A DNA stretch of 64,000 nucleotides, from NCBI GenBank assembly GCA_949752735.1, contig OX457042.1:26626400-26690399 (forward strand), in the 5' to 3' direction. Below the pieces are notes generated by a model. The model was not told where the DNA came from and ran no database searches. It saw only the letters and a list, made by a program, of their open reading frames with translations. Source of the stretch: Lumbricus terrestris (lineage: Eukaryota; Annelida; Clitellata; Crassiclitellata; Lumbricidae). Below are positions 1-11,689 of this stretch, one piece after another (positions within the stretch are counted from its first letter, which is position 1; each line of letters starts with the position of its first letter). The position numbers and the translations under genes were made by a program.

Positions 1-622
1 ATGAGTATTTGCATATTGCGAATATTAAAACCTAAAGTCACGAATACGGTCTATGCTCAAGACGTACCAACCAATCCCTAACATTAGTGATTTCACCCGA
101 TTAATATAATTAAAAGCTGCACCCTCTAAAGACCTACAGCCAGACTCGCCAGAGCAATATTTTTGAGCCAAGCAGCGTTGCAGAATTACGCTCGACCGGT
201 TCCCTACTAGACGCATCCTCGCCAGGGCAGCGGAGCACCAGCGTCACATTAGTCTGGTTCCCTTCGCTCCACGTCGTCGTCGTCCAGCGTAGCCGTGCAC
301 CAGCGTTGCAGAGTTTCGACCTGTCCGTCAACAAATTAGCGATCAATACAAAAGACCGGTCAACGTTGTCGTCGCCGTCGTCGTCGCCAGCCACATGGAC
401 TACGTATCACAGGGAGGAGGAGGAGGAGGAGGACGCAGTGACAGTAATGATTATTAACGCGGAGGCAACGTCGCCGAAGCAACAGACTGGCGAACGCTAG
501 GTGGCGTCGTCGTCGTCGTCGTCGTCGTCGTCGACGGCGCAACAGTTAGCGTCTGCGCTCCTCTTCTTCCGATCAGTTCTTTCGGCGGAGCGCAGCCGAT
601 AAACAACGATTTCAAATAGAAA
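1..622 (+). promoter_or_regulatory. CUX1: Putative promoter and 5'UTR of the CUX1/CASP-like gene
   Basis: This stretch lies immediately upstream of the start codon of coding exon 1. From about 200 on it is richer in CpG than most of the intron and holds short GGA/GAG (about 412-434) and GTC/CGT (about 500-535) trinucleotide runs. No clear TATA box is visible. An in-frame TAG at 617-619, one codon before the ATG, shows that the reading frame cannot extend upstream. The transcription start and any upstream non-coding exon cannot be placed from sequence alone. Several antisense open frames here are arginine/serine translations of the trinucleotide runs and are not treated as genes. Confidence 0.45.
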
Positions 623-733
623 ATGGCCACGGGTGCCTCCTCCTCCTCCTCCGCCTCCTCCTCCTCCTCACGCTTGATCCTCATGCGATCGGTCTATCAG
701 TCGTGGGTGAATTTCGATCTGACGAAACTGCAG
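623..733 (+). CDS. CUX1: CUX1/CASP-like protein, coding exon 1
   Basis: The 37-codon exon starts at ATG 623 in a good Kozak context (A at -3, G at +4), with an in-frame TAG at 617-619. It ends at CAG|GTAGGAT in phase 0. Residues 5-16 are a Ser/Ala run encoded by TCC repeats. Residues 24-37 read VYQSWVNFDLTKLQ, matching the N-terminal motif of CUX1/CASP proteins (aromatic-x-x-W-x-x-F-D-L-x-x-L-Q in vertebrates). In vertebrates this exon precedes the RELDATA exon in phase 0, as here. CUX1 is a CUT-homeodomain transcriptional repressor. CASP, made from the same 5' exons, is a Golgi membrane coiled-coil protein. The exons in this window are shared by both products, so the isoform cannot be decided. 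Confidence 0.85.
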
Positions 734-1267
734 GTAGGATCATATAGGAGATAGATTGTGATCTTCTTTTAAAGAGTCGTTATTATTCGGTGCAGCGTTT
801 TTGCTGATGCTGCTGATGCTGTTGCGGCTCGGCTGACACTTGTTGATGTGCCATCGGAGTTTGAATCGCTCTCGCGCTGCGTGTGTGGACAATTCTGAGC
901 AACAGGTTGCTGCTGTCTTTATCGCGCTGCAACGCTCATTATGTTCAGCAACTTGTTGGAGACTGGCGCAACGTGATGTGATACGACAGTAGAAATTCTA
1001 TAGCGGATTAATATCTTTTTTGCGATGACTGCAAAGAGAAAAAATTGTACTTTTATTCAGGTATCGTTACGAATCGGTTTTTATTTTGTCTGTTGCTTCA
1101 GATGGTCAGTTTTATACGGGGACGGGGGACCTGCTAGGTAGGCTATACGTGCGTGCGGGGTCTGTTTTCTTTGGTGATTCTTCTAGCTATCAGAGCAGCT
1201 TTACTTATTAGATAAATTATTGTGCATAATTTAAATTTAACATCTTTGGGCTATGGTCATAGCCCAC

Positions 1268-1320
<53 letters not shown>

Positions 1321-1960
1321 GACAGGCAGACAGACAGACGGACAGAGACAGAGACAGAGACAGAGAGAGACTGGGCATGTGTAGACTTTGTAGAATAAAT
1401 TTCGTAATTACAACTAAAGTTACAACGCGCACTTAAGTTTAAAGTTTAAACTTTATTCAGTGACATGCAATCTCGTCTGATGGCATACGTTGTAGACCAT
1501 TCGTGAGAGCGTCCGGAGTTCAACTTCCCCCCCCCCCCCGAAAGACGCTTATCTGCCAAGCCATGTCACTTTTGCAGAAGGTTGTGCCTTGGGTGTCCGT
1601 AGATATTTTTGTATGAGGGGTAAACACAAAGGTCATGGTTGAAATGTTTTAACAAGAGCTTGACAATGCAAAGCAGGAATTTAAGAACTTGTAAATTTTT
1701 CATAGAGGTTTCTAATGTAGATTTATTTCTCGGTATCGATTTGAGTATCGTTAGTGCCGCTCGAGAGCTCAAAACCCAAAGGTGATAGTTAAAAAAAGGT
1801 TTAAATTTTTTCAGGAGTCAAGTGCTCCTCGTGCCCTAGTTGCCGGCGCCCATGGACTGTGCCCTTACATCGCAGTTCAAGGACTACATGTATGACTCAG
1901 AAAGATACATACAGTGCTTGATAAGTTAATAACTACGTCTCTTTATCTGCCTCACATTGA
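734..1960. other. Proximal intron 1, little recognisable content
   Basis: After the donor the sequence is mostly unique. It contains a GA/GACA microsatellite at about 1266-1372, a C homopolymer near 1528-1540 and a self-complementary tttaaagtttaaact near 1437-1452. I saw no exon, RNA gene or mobile element that I can support. Confidence 0.5.
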
Positions 1961-1978
1961 ATTGCTCGAAAGTAGGAT

Positions 1979-2812
1979 ATAGTGGCTAGATTGCTGGGCT
2001 ATCATTAATAGGCCGGGAGGTTCAAAGCCCCGCTAGGACAGACATCCGGTTCGAGATCTTTGCTCCACCTACACCTTCTATGTCCAGCTAAGCCATAATG
2101 AGCACACCTACTGTACACTGCCTTTCGGAAGATGGGGCGGCGAGGAGAGGATTGGCCACTATAGCACTCATCATATAGCATTCATTGGCGGAGGCTAAGA
2201 AGGTGAAGTCGCTAGCGCCTCAAGTACATGTCTGCCTCGGAGTTATGGCTTAAAAGACTGCTCTTCTTTTTCTTCTTCTTCTTCTTCTTCTTCTTCTTCT
2301 TCTTCTTCTTCTTCTTCTTCTTCTTCTTCTTCTTCTTCTTCTTCTTCTTCTTCTTCTTCTTCTTCTTCTTCTTCTTCTTCTTCTTCTTCTTCTTCTTCTT
2401 CTTCTTCTTCTTCTTCTTCTTCTTCTTCTTCTTCTTCTTCTTCTTCTTCTTCTTCTTCTTCTTCTTCTTCTTCTTCTTCTTCTTCTTCTTCTTCTTCTTC
2501 TTCTTCTTCTTCTTCTTCTTCTTCTTCTTCTTCTTCTTCTTCTTCTTCTTCTTCTTCTTCTTCTTCTTCTTCTTCTTCTTCTTCTTCTTCTTCTTCTTCT
2601 TCTTCTTCTTCTTCTTCTTCTTCTTCTTCTTCTTCTTCTTCTTCTTCTTCTTCTTCTTCTTCTTCTTCTTCTTCTTCTTCTTCTTCTTCTTCTTCTTCTT
2701 CTTCTTCTTCTTCTTCTTCTTCTTCTTCTTCTTCTTCTTCTTCTTCTTCTTCTTCTTCTTCTTCTTCTTCTTCTTCTTCTTCTTCTTCTTCTTCTTCTCT
2801 TCTTCCTCTTTC
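1979..2812 (+). mobile_element. tRNA-derived SINE with a giant (TTC)n tail
   Basis: The head resembles a tRNA gene. An A-box-like TGGCTAGATTGCTGG at 1983-1997 is followed by a B-box-like GGTTCAAAGCC at 2019-2029. A unique body runs to about 2260 and ends CTTAAAAGACTGCTC, followed by TTC units from about 2270 to 2797, about 176 nearly perfect copies. A short TTC tail is a plausible original 3' end of the SINE that later expanded. The long Phe or Glu open frames across the array are only translations of the repeat. The family is not named here. Confidence 0.65.
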
Positions 2813-2865
2813 CATGTCTTTCGTTGTATGCGTCGCCTTACGTTGCAATGCCTTACTTGACCTTA

Positions 2866-3283
2866 CCAGCACTTGACCTTAACAAGCTTTACCTTAACAG
2901 CACTTTAACTTAACAGCACTTGACCAGAATCAGCACTTGACCCGAACATTACTTTACCTTAAAAGAACTAGCACTTTACCTTAATAGCACTTGACCTGAA
3001 CAGCACTTTACCTCAACAGCACTTTATCTTAACAGCTCTTTACCTCAACAGCACTTGACCCGAATTAGCGCTGTACCTTAATAGCACTTTACTTTAACAG
3101 CACTTTACCTTAGCAGCACTTTAACTTGACAGCACTTTAACTTAACAGCACTTTACCCGAATTAGCACTTGACCCTAACAACACTTCACCTTAAAAGGAC
3201 TAGTACTTTACCTTAATAACATTTTATCTTAATAGCACTTTACCTTAGCAGTACTTTACCTTGACCGCACTTTATCTTAACGG
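2866..3283. repeat. Degenerate minisatellite with AGCACTT(T/G)ACC core
   Basis: Some twenty imperfect tandem copies of a 16-22 bp unit with consensus close to AACAGCACTTTACCTT fill this stretch. Copies differ by substitutions and small indels, so the array is old. No coding potential. Confidence 0.85.
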
Positions 3284-3354
3284 TTGATTGATACACTTTA
3301 TTATCCCTGCTCTATCAATCTCACGCGTAAATTATTATTAGCCTGTTAGTCGAT

Positions 3355-3356
<2 letters not shown>

Positions 3357-3414
<58 letters not shown>
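3357..3414. repeat. (AT)n microsatellite
   Basis: About 27 uninterrupted AT units follow the minisatellite block after a short unique spacer. Confidence 0.95.
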
Positions 3415-3418
<4 letters not shown>

Positions 3419-3720
3419 ACTTGTTATCCTAATGCGACAGCGCCCTATATACCTCGAGAGATTTGGGTCAAGCAATATTGAGTGAGTGATGAACAGAAAA
3501 TTTGAGATTATGGTGTCATGACGTCATAAACTTTGAAATGACCTCATTAACTAATACATACAGTTCTAACATTGCATCACGTGTCATTGTGCAATGAAAC
3601 ACGTAATCATTGGCACACTGCTTCGTATTGAATTCTATTGTTTGTTTGCCTCATCTCAGACACATAAGACGGTCATAAGTATAGCGCCAGGACATTGAGG
3701 CAATACCATGATAACAGGTA

Positions 3721-3993
3721 CAGTGGCGTAGCCAGGAATTTATGATGGGAGGGGTTTGGGCTTTTTTAATGGTCTGGCCAGATGCCCTTCCTGACACCAA
3801 CCCAACAGTATTACAGTGAATAAAAAGGGAATAAAGTAACAAAGGGAATAAAACATGAAAAGCATTTGTTACTACAAGCAATTGTTTTGTTTTTTCCTAT
3901 TAATTTTAGGTGAACAAATGACCCTTAAAAAAAACTTTTTCCATAAGTCAATGGGGATTTTAACCCCCGAAACCCCCCTTGGCTACGCCACTG
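3721..3993. mobile_element. hAT-like MITE, CAGTGGCGTAGCCAG family, copy 1
   Basis: The element starts CAGTGGCGTAGCCAGGAA and ends TTGGCTACGCCACTG, so it has inverted termini. It is flanked by a perfect 8-bp duplication AACAGGTA at 3713-3720 and 3994-4001. Eight-bp target duplications and CAGTGG-type ends are diagnostic of the hAT superfamily. At 273 bp it is non-autonomous. A related copy lies at 32047-32292. Short open frames that cross it are not genes. Confidence 0.9.
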
Positions 3994-4659
3994 AACAGGT
4001 AAAAGTCTTTATACCACATCGTTTATGCAAGTCCAGCACGGCAGCTGGCAGTAGGCCTATTAGAGTCTTTATTTACCATAATACCGGAGAAGTCATTTGG
4101 AAAATATGGCAACAGTTGAATCTTGATTCCGTGCATGATGCCATGATGATATATGCAATTGCACCTCGTATATGCCACGAATGTATAACACGTCGCACAG
4201 TATCTACCTGTTTATATGACCTAATTTCATGCATGCAGTGTCCTATGACCTCACTGCCATGGGACGGGTCAAACGAAGAGCAAACTTACTATCCTGCCGC
4301 ATGAGGGCGCACACATACAAAGGCGCGGAATACTTAGACAAACTGTCAGTGTCAGAAAAAAGATTTCATTGCCGCTCGAGGTGAGTGAAATGTAATTAAC
4401 GGCTTTATAGGTAACTCCTTCGGCTGTGACGGCGCGATTCAAGGCCCTGCGTGTACGAGCACTGCATAGATAAATACATGTATTCACTTATACAAACATA
4501 CATATCCGCCAATATATATGTGTGCGTATATATATATAATATATATCTATATGCACACGTATATATAAATCACACACAAACCCAAATAGTCTATTGTCTA
4601 GAGTGCATATGTATATCTGTGTGTGTGTGCGCAGTCCTGCATATAGTTAAATATTCAAA

Positions 4660-4692
4660 ATGGATATATATATATATATATATATGATTGTT

Positions 4693-4742
<50 letters not shown>
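4660..4742. repeat. (AT)n microsatellite, two blocks
   Basis: Two TA runs are separated by a short TGATTGTTGGA spacer. The preceding 4480-4660 is also AT/GTAT rich. Confidence 0.9.
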
Positions 4743-4746
<4 letters not shown>

Positions 4747-5529
4747 GGCCTACGTGTTCATGCACAGTTATTGATTCCTAACGGTTGTTATTGGTAGTCG
4801 TTAGATTGTGTCGACCTATTCACGGTGCCGACAATTAAAAAACGGAATATATTCAGTCCATTCATATTTCTAAGCCAGAGGAGATTGGGAGGGGGCGCGC
4901 GAAGAAGAGGAGGGTGCACATAGGGGAGAGAGGACCGACTGCGCTGTCGTCACTTTTTTGCTGGGGCTTTCATGGGGTAGACTGCGACTAGGTGGTGTCG
5001 ATTCTCAGTGGCTCACCAGCAAGTAAGTAAGTAAGTCAACATAGTGACTTTTGTTATTCGGTTTGTGTTCGAGGCCACTGTAGCGTCGTCATTCGTTGCG
5101 TGTATTTAGCCTATACTTAGACAGAAAATTAAGCGGTGAGCAAGTAGGGCAACTTGGGGTTACATGGACCCTGCAGGCTATATGGACGTCCCATCGTGTG
5201 GAACCAACAAATGTAAGCAGTCACTTGCATGCTTTATTTCATAACGTTACTATATTTTATGGACCCCCAGACGTTGCTTGACCGATTTACGATTTAAAAA
5301 TGATATCACATATAATATGAAGTTCATCAATTAGGCCAATTATTTGTTGCTACCGTTTTGTGGTCCACGATGACGGCAAGTTGCAAGCGGCGGGTGGGCT
5401 TAGCCTAAATGTAACCAATATATCAGTTTGTTCGTTGAAATGTTGCGCTTTTGAAGACTATATATATTTTCATGTAACGTGAGCGATAATAAGTTGTTTA
5501 TCTGTGACTGCAATAGCGGTCCTTGTCTC

Positions 5530-5860
5530 CTTGGTAGCCAGAATATACGTATGACCATGCATGTGTGTAATATCAATGTAGGCCTATGTTTAATTAATTG
5601 GTTCATAGCATTTATACAGCGCCACTCCAATAATTATAGATGCACGTAGAGGGCATGTGTGTGTATTATGAATGCATGTTTCATTAATTGATTCAGGGCA
5701 TTTCTATAGCGCCTTTTTATTGTGGCTATGCTAAGAGGGCATGTGCATGATATCAATGTATACGTCTCATTAATTGATTCAGAGCATTTACATAGCGCCT
5801 CTTCAATATACCTACTAATTAAGAGGCGCCCCCATGTAGTCCATCCTCGACGGAAACGAA
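5530..5860. repeat. Three-fold ~80 bp repeat carrying the GCGCC hairpin motif
   Basis: The motif ATTAATTGATTCAGAGCATT followed by (A/T)ATAGCGCC recurs near 5590, 5675 and 5768, with GAGGGCATGTG-type sequence between. The last copy ends in a GCGCCTCTTCA...AAGAGGCGC hairpin, the same tail seen on LINEs and SINEs elsewhere in the window. It is probably a tandemly copied retroelement 3' end. Confidence 0.55.
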
Positions 5861-6297
5861 ATTTTCGTGCATTTCTATATAATATAGAGACGTGGACTCC
5901 GAGGCTAAGACAAGAGGAACACGTACGAGCTTCTGCTGGAGTTGAAGAACTAACTCATGACCCGAGCAGCGGAACGAAGACTACTACGGGCATGCAGCCA
6001 AACAATAGAAAGGAAACCAAACATGCAATTCTTATTAATTGACGGCGACTTTCCTCAAATGATATGATGACAAACTCAGCACAAAATCACATAATCACAA
6101 AACTTTTGGACAAGGCTGATATACATATACATGTATATAATTAGTTATATATCTATCAGGCAGTGCAATATAATATGTAATGCGCTATCACTGAAGATAT
6201 TGATGATGCACGAATTCAAGAAAAATGTCCATTGAGGCAGCTATAGGGTAGCAGAAGGCGTTAAGAACATGCGTCATTCTAAAAAGTCATGTTTATG

Positions 6298-6535
6298 TAT
6301 GTGTGTGTGTATGTATGTATGTATGTATGTATGTTTGTATGTATGTATGTGTGTGTATGTATGCATGTATGTATGTATGTATGTATGTATGTATGTATGT
6401 ATGTATGTATGCATGCATGCATGCATGCATGTATGTACGTGGGTAACTAGGCATGTATGTAGGCTTATGTATGTATGTATGTATAATGTACATGTATGTA
6501 TATATTTATGTATGTATGTGTGTATGTATGTATGA
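6298..6535. repeat. (GTAT)n microsatellite with (GCAT) interruptions
   Basis: A tetranucleotide array. The VCMYVCMY and THIHTYIH open frames on the two strands are translations of the repeat. Confidence 0.95.
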
Positions 6536-6616
6536 GCGCGTACGATTACATGCATACAACGACGATGACGATGCTAATTAGGCTGATGATGTTGCCTCTT
6601 GAATAGACAGATGTTG

Positions 6617-6671
6617 GTCGTATAGATAGTTCTTCGTTCTTAGACTAAGAACGAAGAACTATCTATACGAC
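6617..6671. repeat. Perfect 27-bp inverted repeat with 1-nt spacer
   Basis: Arms 6617-6643 and 6645-6671 are exact reverse complements (GTCGTATAGATAG... and ...CTATCTATACGAC) around a single A at 6644. This would form a near-perfect hairpin or cruciform. It sits directly before the long polypurine tract. Confidence 0.95.
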
Positions 6672-6679
6672 TCCAAGAC

Positions 6680-7530
6680 AATATGAAGAAGAAGAAGAGG
6701 AGGAAGAAGAAGACGAAGAAGAGGAAGAAGAAGAAGAAAACGAAGAAAAAGAAGAAGAGAAAGAAGAAGAAGAAGAAGACGACTGTTGTTTTTCGTTGAC
6801 TGCTTTCAATGTTCGTCGTTGTCTGCGTTTCCTGAAATAGGCGTCGCTATGCATGCTGGGATTTGCGAAGTCTCTCGTGAGATCCAGAAGTTCAGTAAAC
6901 AGGTGCGCGGAAGGAGGATGAGAAGAAGGAAGAAGAAGGAGAAGGAGGAGGAGGAGAAGAAGAAGAAGGAGAAGAAGAAGAAAGAAGAAGAAAATAGAAG
7001 AAGAAGAAGAAAGCGGAGGGGGAGAAAGAGAAGGAGACGGAGAATCGTAATCGTAATCTCCTAATTTCTAAGAGAAGAAGAGGAAGAAGAAGAAGACGAG
7101 GAGGAGGAAGAAGAAGAAAAAGAGGAAGAGGAAGAAGAGGAAGAAGAAGAGAAAAGAAGAAGAAGACACAGTAGGAGGAGGGGAGGAGGAGCAGGAGGAG
7201 GGAGAGGAAGAAGAAGTTGGTGGGAATAATATAAGGAGAGGACCAAGGAATCGAACCGAAGCAAGTCGAAGATTAAGAGGAGACAAATGAGAATGGAGAT
7301 AATGAAGAAACGGTGGGCGAGGTTGAGAAGAAAGATGAGAACAGAAGAAGAGAAAAATAATGAAGAGGAGAAGGAAGAGAAGAAGAAGAAGAAAAAGAAG
7401 AAGAAAGATAAGGACGAATATAAAGGAGAGGAATGGAAAATGAGGAATGGGAGAATGTGGACAGAGGAGGAGGAGGAGGAGGAAGAGGAAGACGAGTAGG
7501 AAGAGGAGGAGGAAGAAGATCATGGTATTA
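6680..7530. repeat. ~850 bp polypurine (GAA/GGA) tract
   Basis: The + strand is almost pure purine, mainly GAA, GAAG and GGA units, broken by short unique segments near 6785-6900 and 7225-7320. The open frames here (Glu/Lys/Arg or Ser/Phe/Leu) are repeat translations. Long mirror-type purine tracts can form triplexes. Confidence 0.9.
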
Positions 7531-8329
7531 GTGAAAGGTTATGGAGAATTATGAGCTGGACAAATACATGGTGAGCAGAAATGTTTATCATTTATGAAGA
7601 TGAGATTAAATGAGGAGGAGGAGGAGGAGGAGCAGCAGCAGCAGCAGCAGCTATTGATGAGAATTGAGATTGGAGTCAAGACGAGGTACACGATTAAGTA
7701 AACCAGATGAGTAATAGAAATTGGAACAAGTGAGATACAGAATTGGGATGTATACAGTGAAGGGACGGCACACCTATATACATATGAGAAGTAACAGTCA
7801 TGCAATCCTTATAGGTTCACCCATAGCCTGGGATCAAACTGATTGTTTAGCATCATCCATCCTTCCTTCAGTCCATCCGTCCGTCCATCCATCGGTCTGG
7901 CAACAAGCAGACGGACAGGACAGCGTCGTAATTATTATGTCGCATTGACGACAATTGATAAAGACAGTCGTCGACTATCAACGAAAAATCAATACGCCCG
8001 ATTGCTCTGGAGTCGACGGACGAACGAACGAGCGGACCGACGAACGGACGGTCGGAAGGGGGAAGAGGAGGAAGGGCGGACCAGCAGGCGCCTGGCTCGC
8101 GACGTCGGTGTGGTGAACGGTTTGTTTCAGGGTAAAGATGTGACCGGTACCACCCCTCTTGGGCAGAACTTGGTGAGAAGAATTATTTGAAGTATTATAC
8201 GGCTGACTTGATAGAGAGCTGCGCTTGCAAACCTGAATTCAGTGAGTAGAAAAATTGAGGTTCAGTTAAATCACCGCTTGGCTTCTCCTTTTCAATGAGA
8301 ACAGGACATAGCATTTTAACGATCCAAAC

Positions 8330-8364
8330 TGCAGTAGTAGTAGTAGTAGCAGCAGCAGCAGCAG

Positions 8365-8395
<31 letters not shown>

Positions 8396-8419
8396 CAGCA
8401 GCAGCAGCAGTAGTAGTAA

Positions 8420-8494
<75 letters not shown>

Positions 8495-8544
8495 TGGTAG
8501 TGGTAGTAGTAGTAGTAGTGGTAGTGGTAGTGGTAGTGGTAGTG

Positions 8545-8578
<34 letters not shown>

Positions 8579-8583
8579 TAGTT
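8330..8583. repeat. (AGT)n/(AGC)n/(GGTAGT)n microsatellite
   Basis: A trinucleotide array about 250 bp long switching between GTA, GCA and GTAGTG units. Confidence 0.95.
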
Positions 8584-8901
8584 TCGGTTTAACGACACTG
8601 TGATAAGAAAGATCGTTTGCATCTCCCTCCTTCTTTATCCAGACTTGGGACTGGCACTGTCACAGTACCAATAGTGCTGGAGGTTACAGCAGCAAGTGAT
8701 GTTGACGTAACCGTTCTATAAGTCGTTTTGCATTTCGAAAAAAATTTCCCGGGGTTATAGTCACGTGACGTGAGCCGATCAGAATCTATGCGGACCGATT
8801 TCGTCCGGTTTTAATTTTTCACCACACCGTGGGAGCCTCTGTCATTGTAGCACGCGGCCTCGGTCGGGGAAGCGCTCGGCAGCCGTAGATCTTGCAATCA
8901 G

Positions 8902-8970
8902 CTGCTCTGCTGCTGCTGCTGCTGCAGCTGTGATGGCGACGACCTGTTGCTGCTGCTGCTGCTGCTGCTA
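8902..8970. repeat. (CTG)n runs
   Basis: Two short CTG/CAG runs, separated by a GATGGCGACGACC spacer, in a locally CpG-richer region (about 8750-8900). Confidence 0.8.
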
Positions 8971-9029
8971 CGATGTGCAGTGCCGTCAAGTAAATCATTC
9001 TTACTTGTCAGCGTGTTTGCGTGTGTCGC

Positions 9030-9330
9030 CGCAACTCCTCTTCCTCTCCCTGCTCCCCATCTTCTCTTCCTGCCCATCTCCTCCTCCTTCTCCTCCTCGC
9101 ATCCTCCTCCTACTCCTCCTCCTTCCTGTGACAATTCTCTCTTCCTTCCTTTCTCCTCATCATCAACCCCTCCTGCATCTCCTCTTTCTGTTCCTCTCCT
9201 TCCTTCCATCATATCCTCTATCACTCTAATATATCCTCTGCCTTCTTCTTCAGTGCACCTCCTCTTCCACCTTCTTTTCCACCTCCTTAATAAAAATCCT
9301 CCACCTCCTCCACTTCCCCATCGGTCCTGC
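9030..9330. repeat. Polypyrimidine CTCCTC/CTTCCT tract, first block
   Basis: The + strand is about 85 percent pyrimidine. Long Leu/Pro/Ser open frames are compositional artefacts. Confidence 0.8.
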
Positions 9331-9599
9331 CATTCGTCTTCCTACATCCTCTTCTTCCCTCATAGCTGCATGCTTCCTCTTCCCTCTGTCTGCATTCCCC
9401 TTCCAATCTCCCATCCGCCATATTTTTACTCCGCGGCTCCGCCAATGAATGAACGGACCCACCTGATGCGGTCTTTGTTTTGCGATGGAAATATACTTCG
9501 CAGTTAAATATGATATTTTGCATTTCATTTCTCCATTCTTCCTCCATCCTATATAGCTATTTCTCATTCGTCTTCTTCCATTCCTTTTAACAGGTTCTA

Positions 9600-9700
9600 C
9601 AGATTTTAACGATTACTCTATCGATTAATCTATCGATTATATATCATTATTGTTCTAATCGATTATTTTTTGTAACCTATTCGATTATATTTCGATTCTT
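9600..9700. promoter_or_regulatory. Cluster of ATCGAT (Cut/Cux-type) sites
   Basis: Three exact ATCGAT motifs (9620-9625, 9632-9637, 9658-9663) and three near matches (CGATTA near 9610, TTCGAT at 9680-9685, TTCGAT near 9691) occur within about 90 bp, most followed by TA, giving ATCGATTA. ATCGAT is the classic binding site of CUT-homeodomain proteins, the product of the host gene. The motifs are seen in the sequence. The regulatory role is inference, and an AT-rich degenerate repeat is the alternative. Confidence 0.4.
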
Positions 9701-9889
9701 TTTAACATTTATTTGATGTTGTCGAGCGGACATATCCGGATTAAGAAACGTGGTGGACACTGATAATAATTATGTGAAACTTTTGAATGGAAAATTTTAC
9801 GATGATTGTGCATTTGAGAAAAATGCTGGATAAAAATAATCATGGCCGGATTTGCCCTTTTTGGATCCACCCCTGCTTCGCATACACCT

Positions 9890-10310
9890 TTTTCATTGTT
9901 CTCTCCTTCCTTCCTCTGTCTTCCTCCTTCCCACCTCGTGCTCATCATGCTCCTCATGCTCCGCCTCCTGCTTCTCATTCTCCTCCTGCTCCTCTTCGTC
10001 CTTCTCTTCCTCCATTTTATCCTTCCCCTTCTCCTTCTTCTTCTCGTTCTTTCCTTCTCCTTTTCCTTTTCTCGTTATTTTTCCTTTTCTTCTTCTTCCT
10101 ATTCTTATCCTCCTCTTCCTCTTCCTCTTCCTCCTCCCCTTTCCCCTTTTCCTTCTCCTCTATCTCGTTCTCCTCCTTCTCGTCCTCATTTTTCCCGTTC
10201 TTCTCCTCCTCCTGCTTTTCTTCTCATCCTCCTCATCTTCCTCTTCCTCCTCCTCTTTCCCATTTTACTTCTCCTCCTTCTTCTCGTCCTCCTTCTCGTT
10301 CTCTTCCTAT
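9890..10310. repeat. Polypyrimidine CTCCTTC tract, second block
   Basis: About 420 bp of almost pure pyrimidine on the + strand. It gives three overlapping Leu/Ser/Pro/Phe open frames that I do not regard as genes. Confidence 0.9.
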
Positions 10311-10554
10311 GCTCACGTAGCACCGTCTCTGCTCTGCCTGTCGAGTCGTCTGCCTGTTGCTCGGCCCTCTGGCGGCGACGCCATCCGTCGAGACAGCGGA
10401 GAAGGGTGGGAGGAATGCTGGGAAGGGTGGGTCGTAGGTTGGTGGGGTGGGTGCGCGGGGGGCGATTGTAATCATCTGGCGATGTGTCTTATGTGCGGTC
10501 GACAGTGCCTGATTCTCTGATCTAGATCGGTTATGTGCTGAATCGCAATCGTTC

Positions 10555-10790
10555 GCTATAGTATATATATATATACACATTACGCAATATATATATGTTA
10601 TATGCATTATATATGTTATATATATATATATATGCATTGCACAATATATATGTCATATATTTACAATATATATGTTATATATATACACATTACACAATAA
10701 TATATGTGTTATATATACAATATATATGTTATATATATATACACATTACACAATATAATATGTTATATATATATATATCTGCATTATATA
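10555..10790. repeat. ATATATGTTATAT/ACACATTACACAAT repeat
   Basis: AT-rich tandem units of about 35-50 bp, each with an (AT)n block and an ACACATTACACAAT block, recur about four times. Confidence 0.8.
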
Positions 10791-11159
10791 CTCATGATCC
10801 GCCTCATGTTCTTGCCCTTCGTCTTGTGGCTACTCCTTAGGTTGCTCCCCTTCCTGCTCCTCATGAATGCTGCCTCTGCAGCTCTTGCTCCTCAGGTTGT
10901 TCCATCCTCCTATTTTTCCTCCTAATCTTCCTCTGAAGAACTGAAGAGAACCGAAGGACCTAAGAGAGAGAGAGAGAGAATCTTCCTCTGTAGCAGCTCA
11001 ACATCGTTTTCGCTTAACTTAACTATTTTTTGCCCTCTTCTTTCATCGGATTTATCATAGTCCTTTTTCTGCTACGTTTGCTTTTCGATCAATCTGCTTC
11101 CCGAGGTTCTATTGCCATCCATCGCCCTCTTCAACCTCAAAATCATGATCATTGCAACC

Positions 11160-11184
11160 TTCATCATCATCGTCTTCTTCAACG

Positions 11185-11243
<59 letters not shown>

Positions 11244-11342
11244 GTCGTCGCCGTCGTCATCGTCGTCGTCATCATCATCATCATAATCAACATCATCATC
11301 ATCATCGTCGTCGTCATCGCCGTCGTCTTCTTCTTCATCATT

Positions 11343-11434
<92 letters not shown>

Positions 11435-11575
11435 TGTCATCGTCATCATCACCATTGCCATCTTCTTTTCCTCCTCCTCCCCCTTCTTCTTCTTCTTCTT
11501 CTTCTTCTTTATCATCATCTTCTTCTTCCTCTTCTTCTTCCTCCTCCTCCTCGACCTTCTCCTCCTATAGCTCCT
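11160..11575. repeat. (ATC)n microsatellite
   Basis: Long CAT/TCA trinucleotide arrays with CGT variants, then TTC/CTC. The poly-His, poly-Ile and poly-Met frames are repeat translations. Confidence 0.95.
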
Positions 11576-11689
11576 CCTAGCTATGATACTCTTCCATCGC
11601 ATACCCTACTCCATTTCCTCCTCATTCACCTATCTCCGTTGCCCTATACTGCATCTTAACATTTTTATTATCTGTTCCTCGTTGTTCGC

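Noticed and set aside
306..500. 64-codon frame upstream of exon 1 as a possible upstream ORF
   Set aside because: It begins with TTG, not ATG, and runs through a GAG repeat. There is no evidence for initiation.
1979..2030. tRNA gene candidate
   Set aside because: A- and B-box-like motifs are present but no cloverleaf could be folded. It is the head of a SINE. The same applies to 29970-30048.
2228..2872. 210-codon poly-Phe and 209-codon poly-Glu open frames
   Set aside because: They are translations of a (TTC)n array and have no unique coding sequence.
4451..4687. 78-codon frame rich in Tyr/Ile
   Set aside because: It comes from AT and GTAT repeats.
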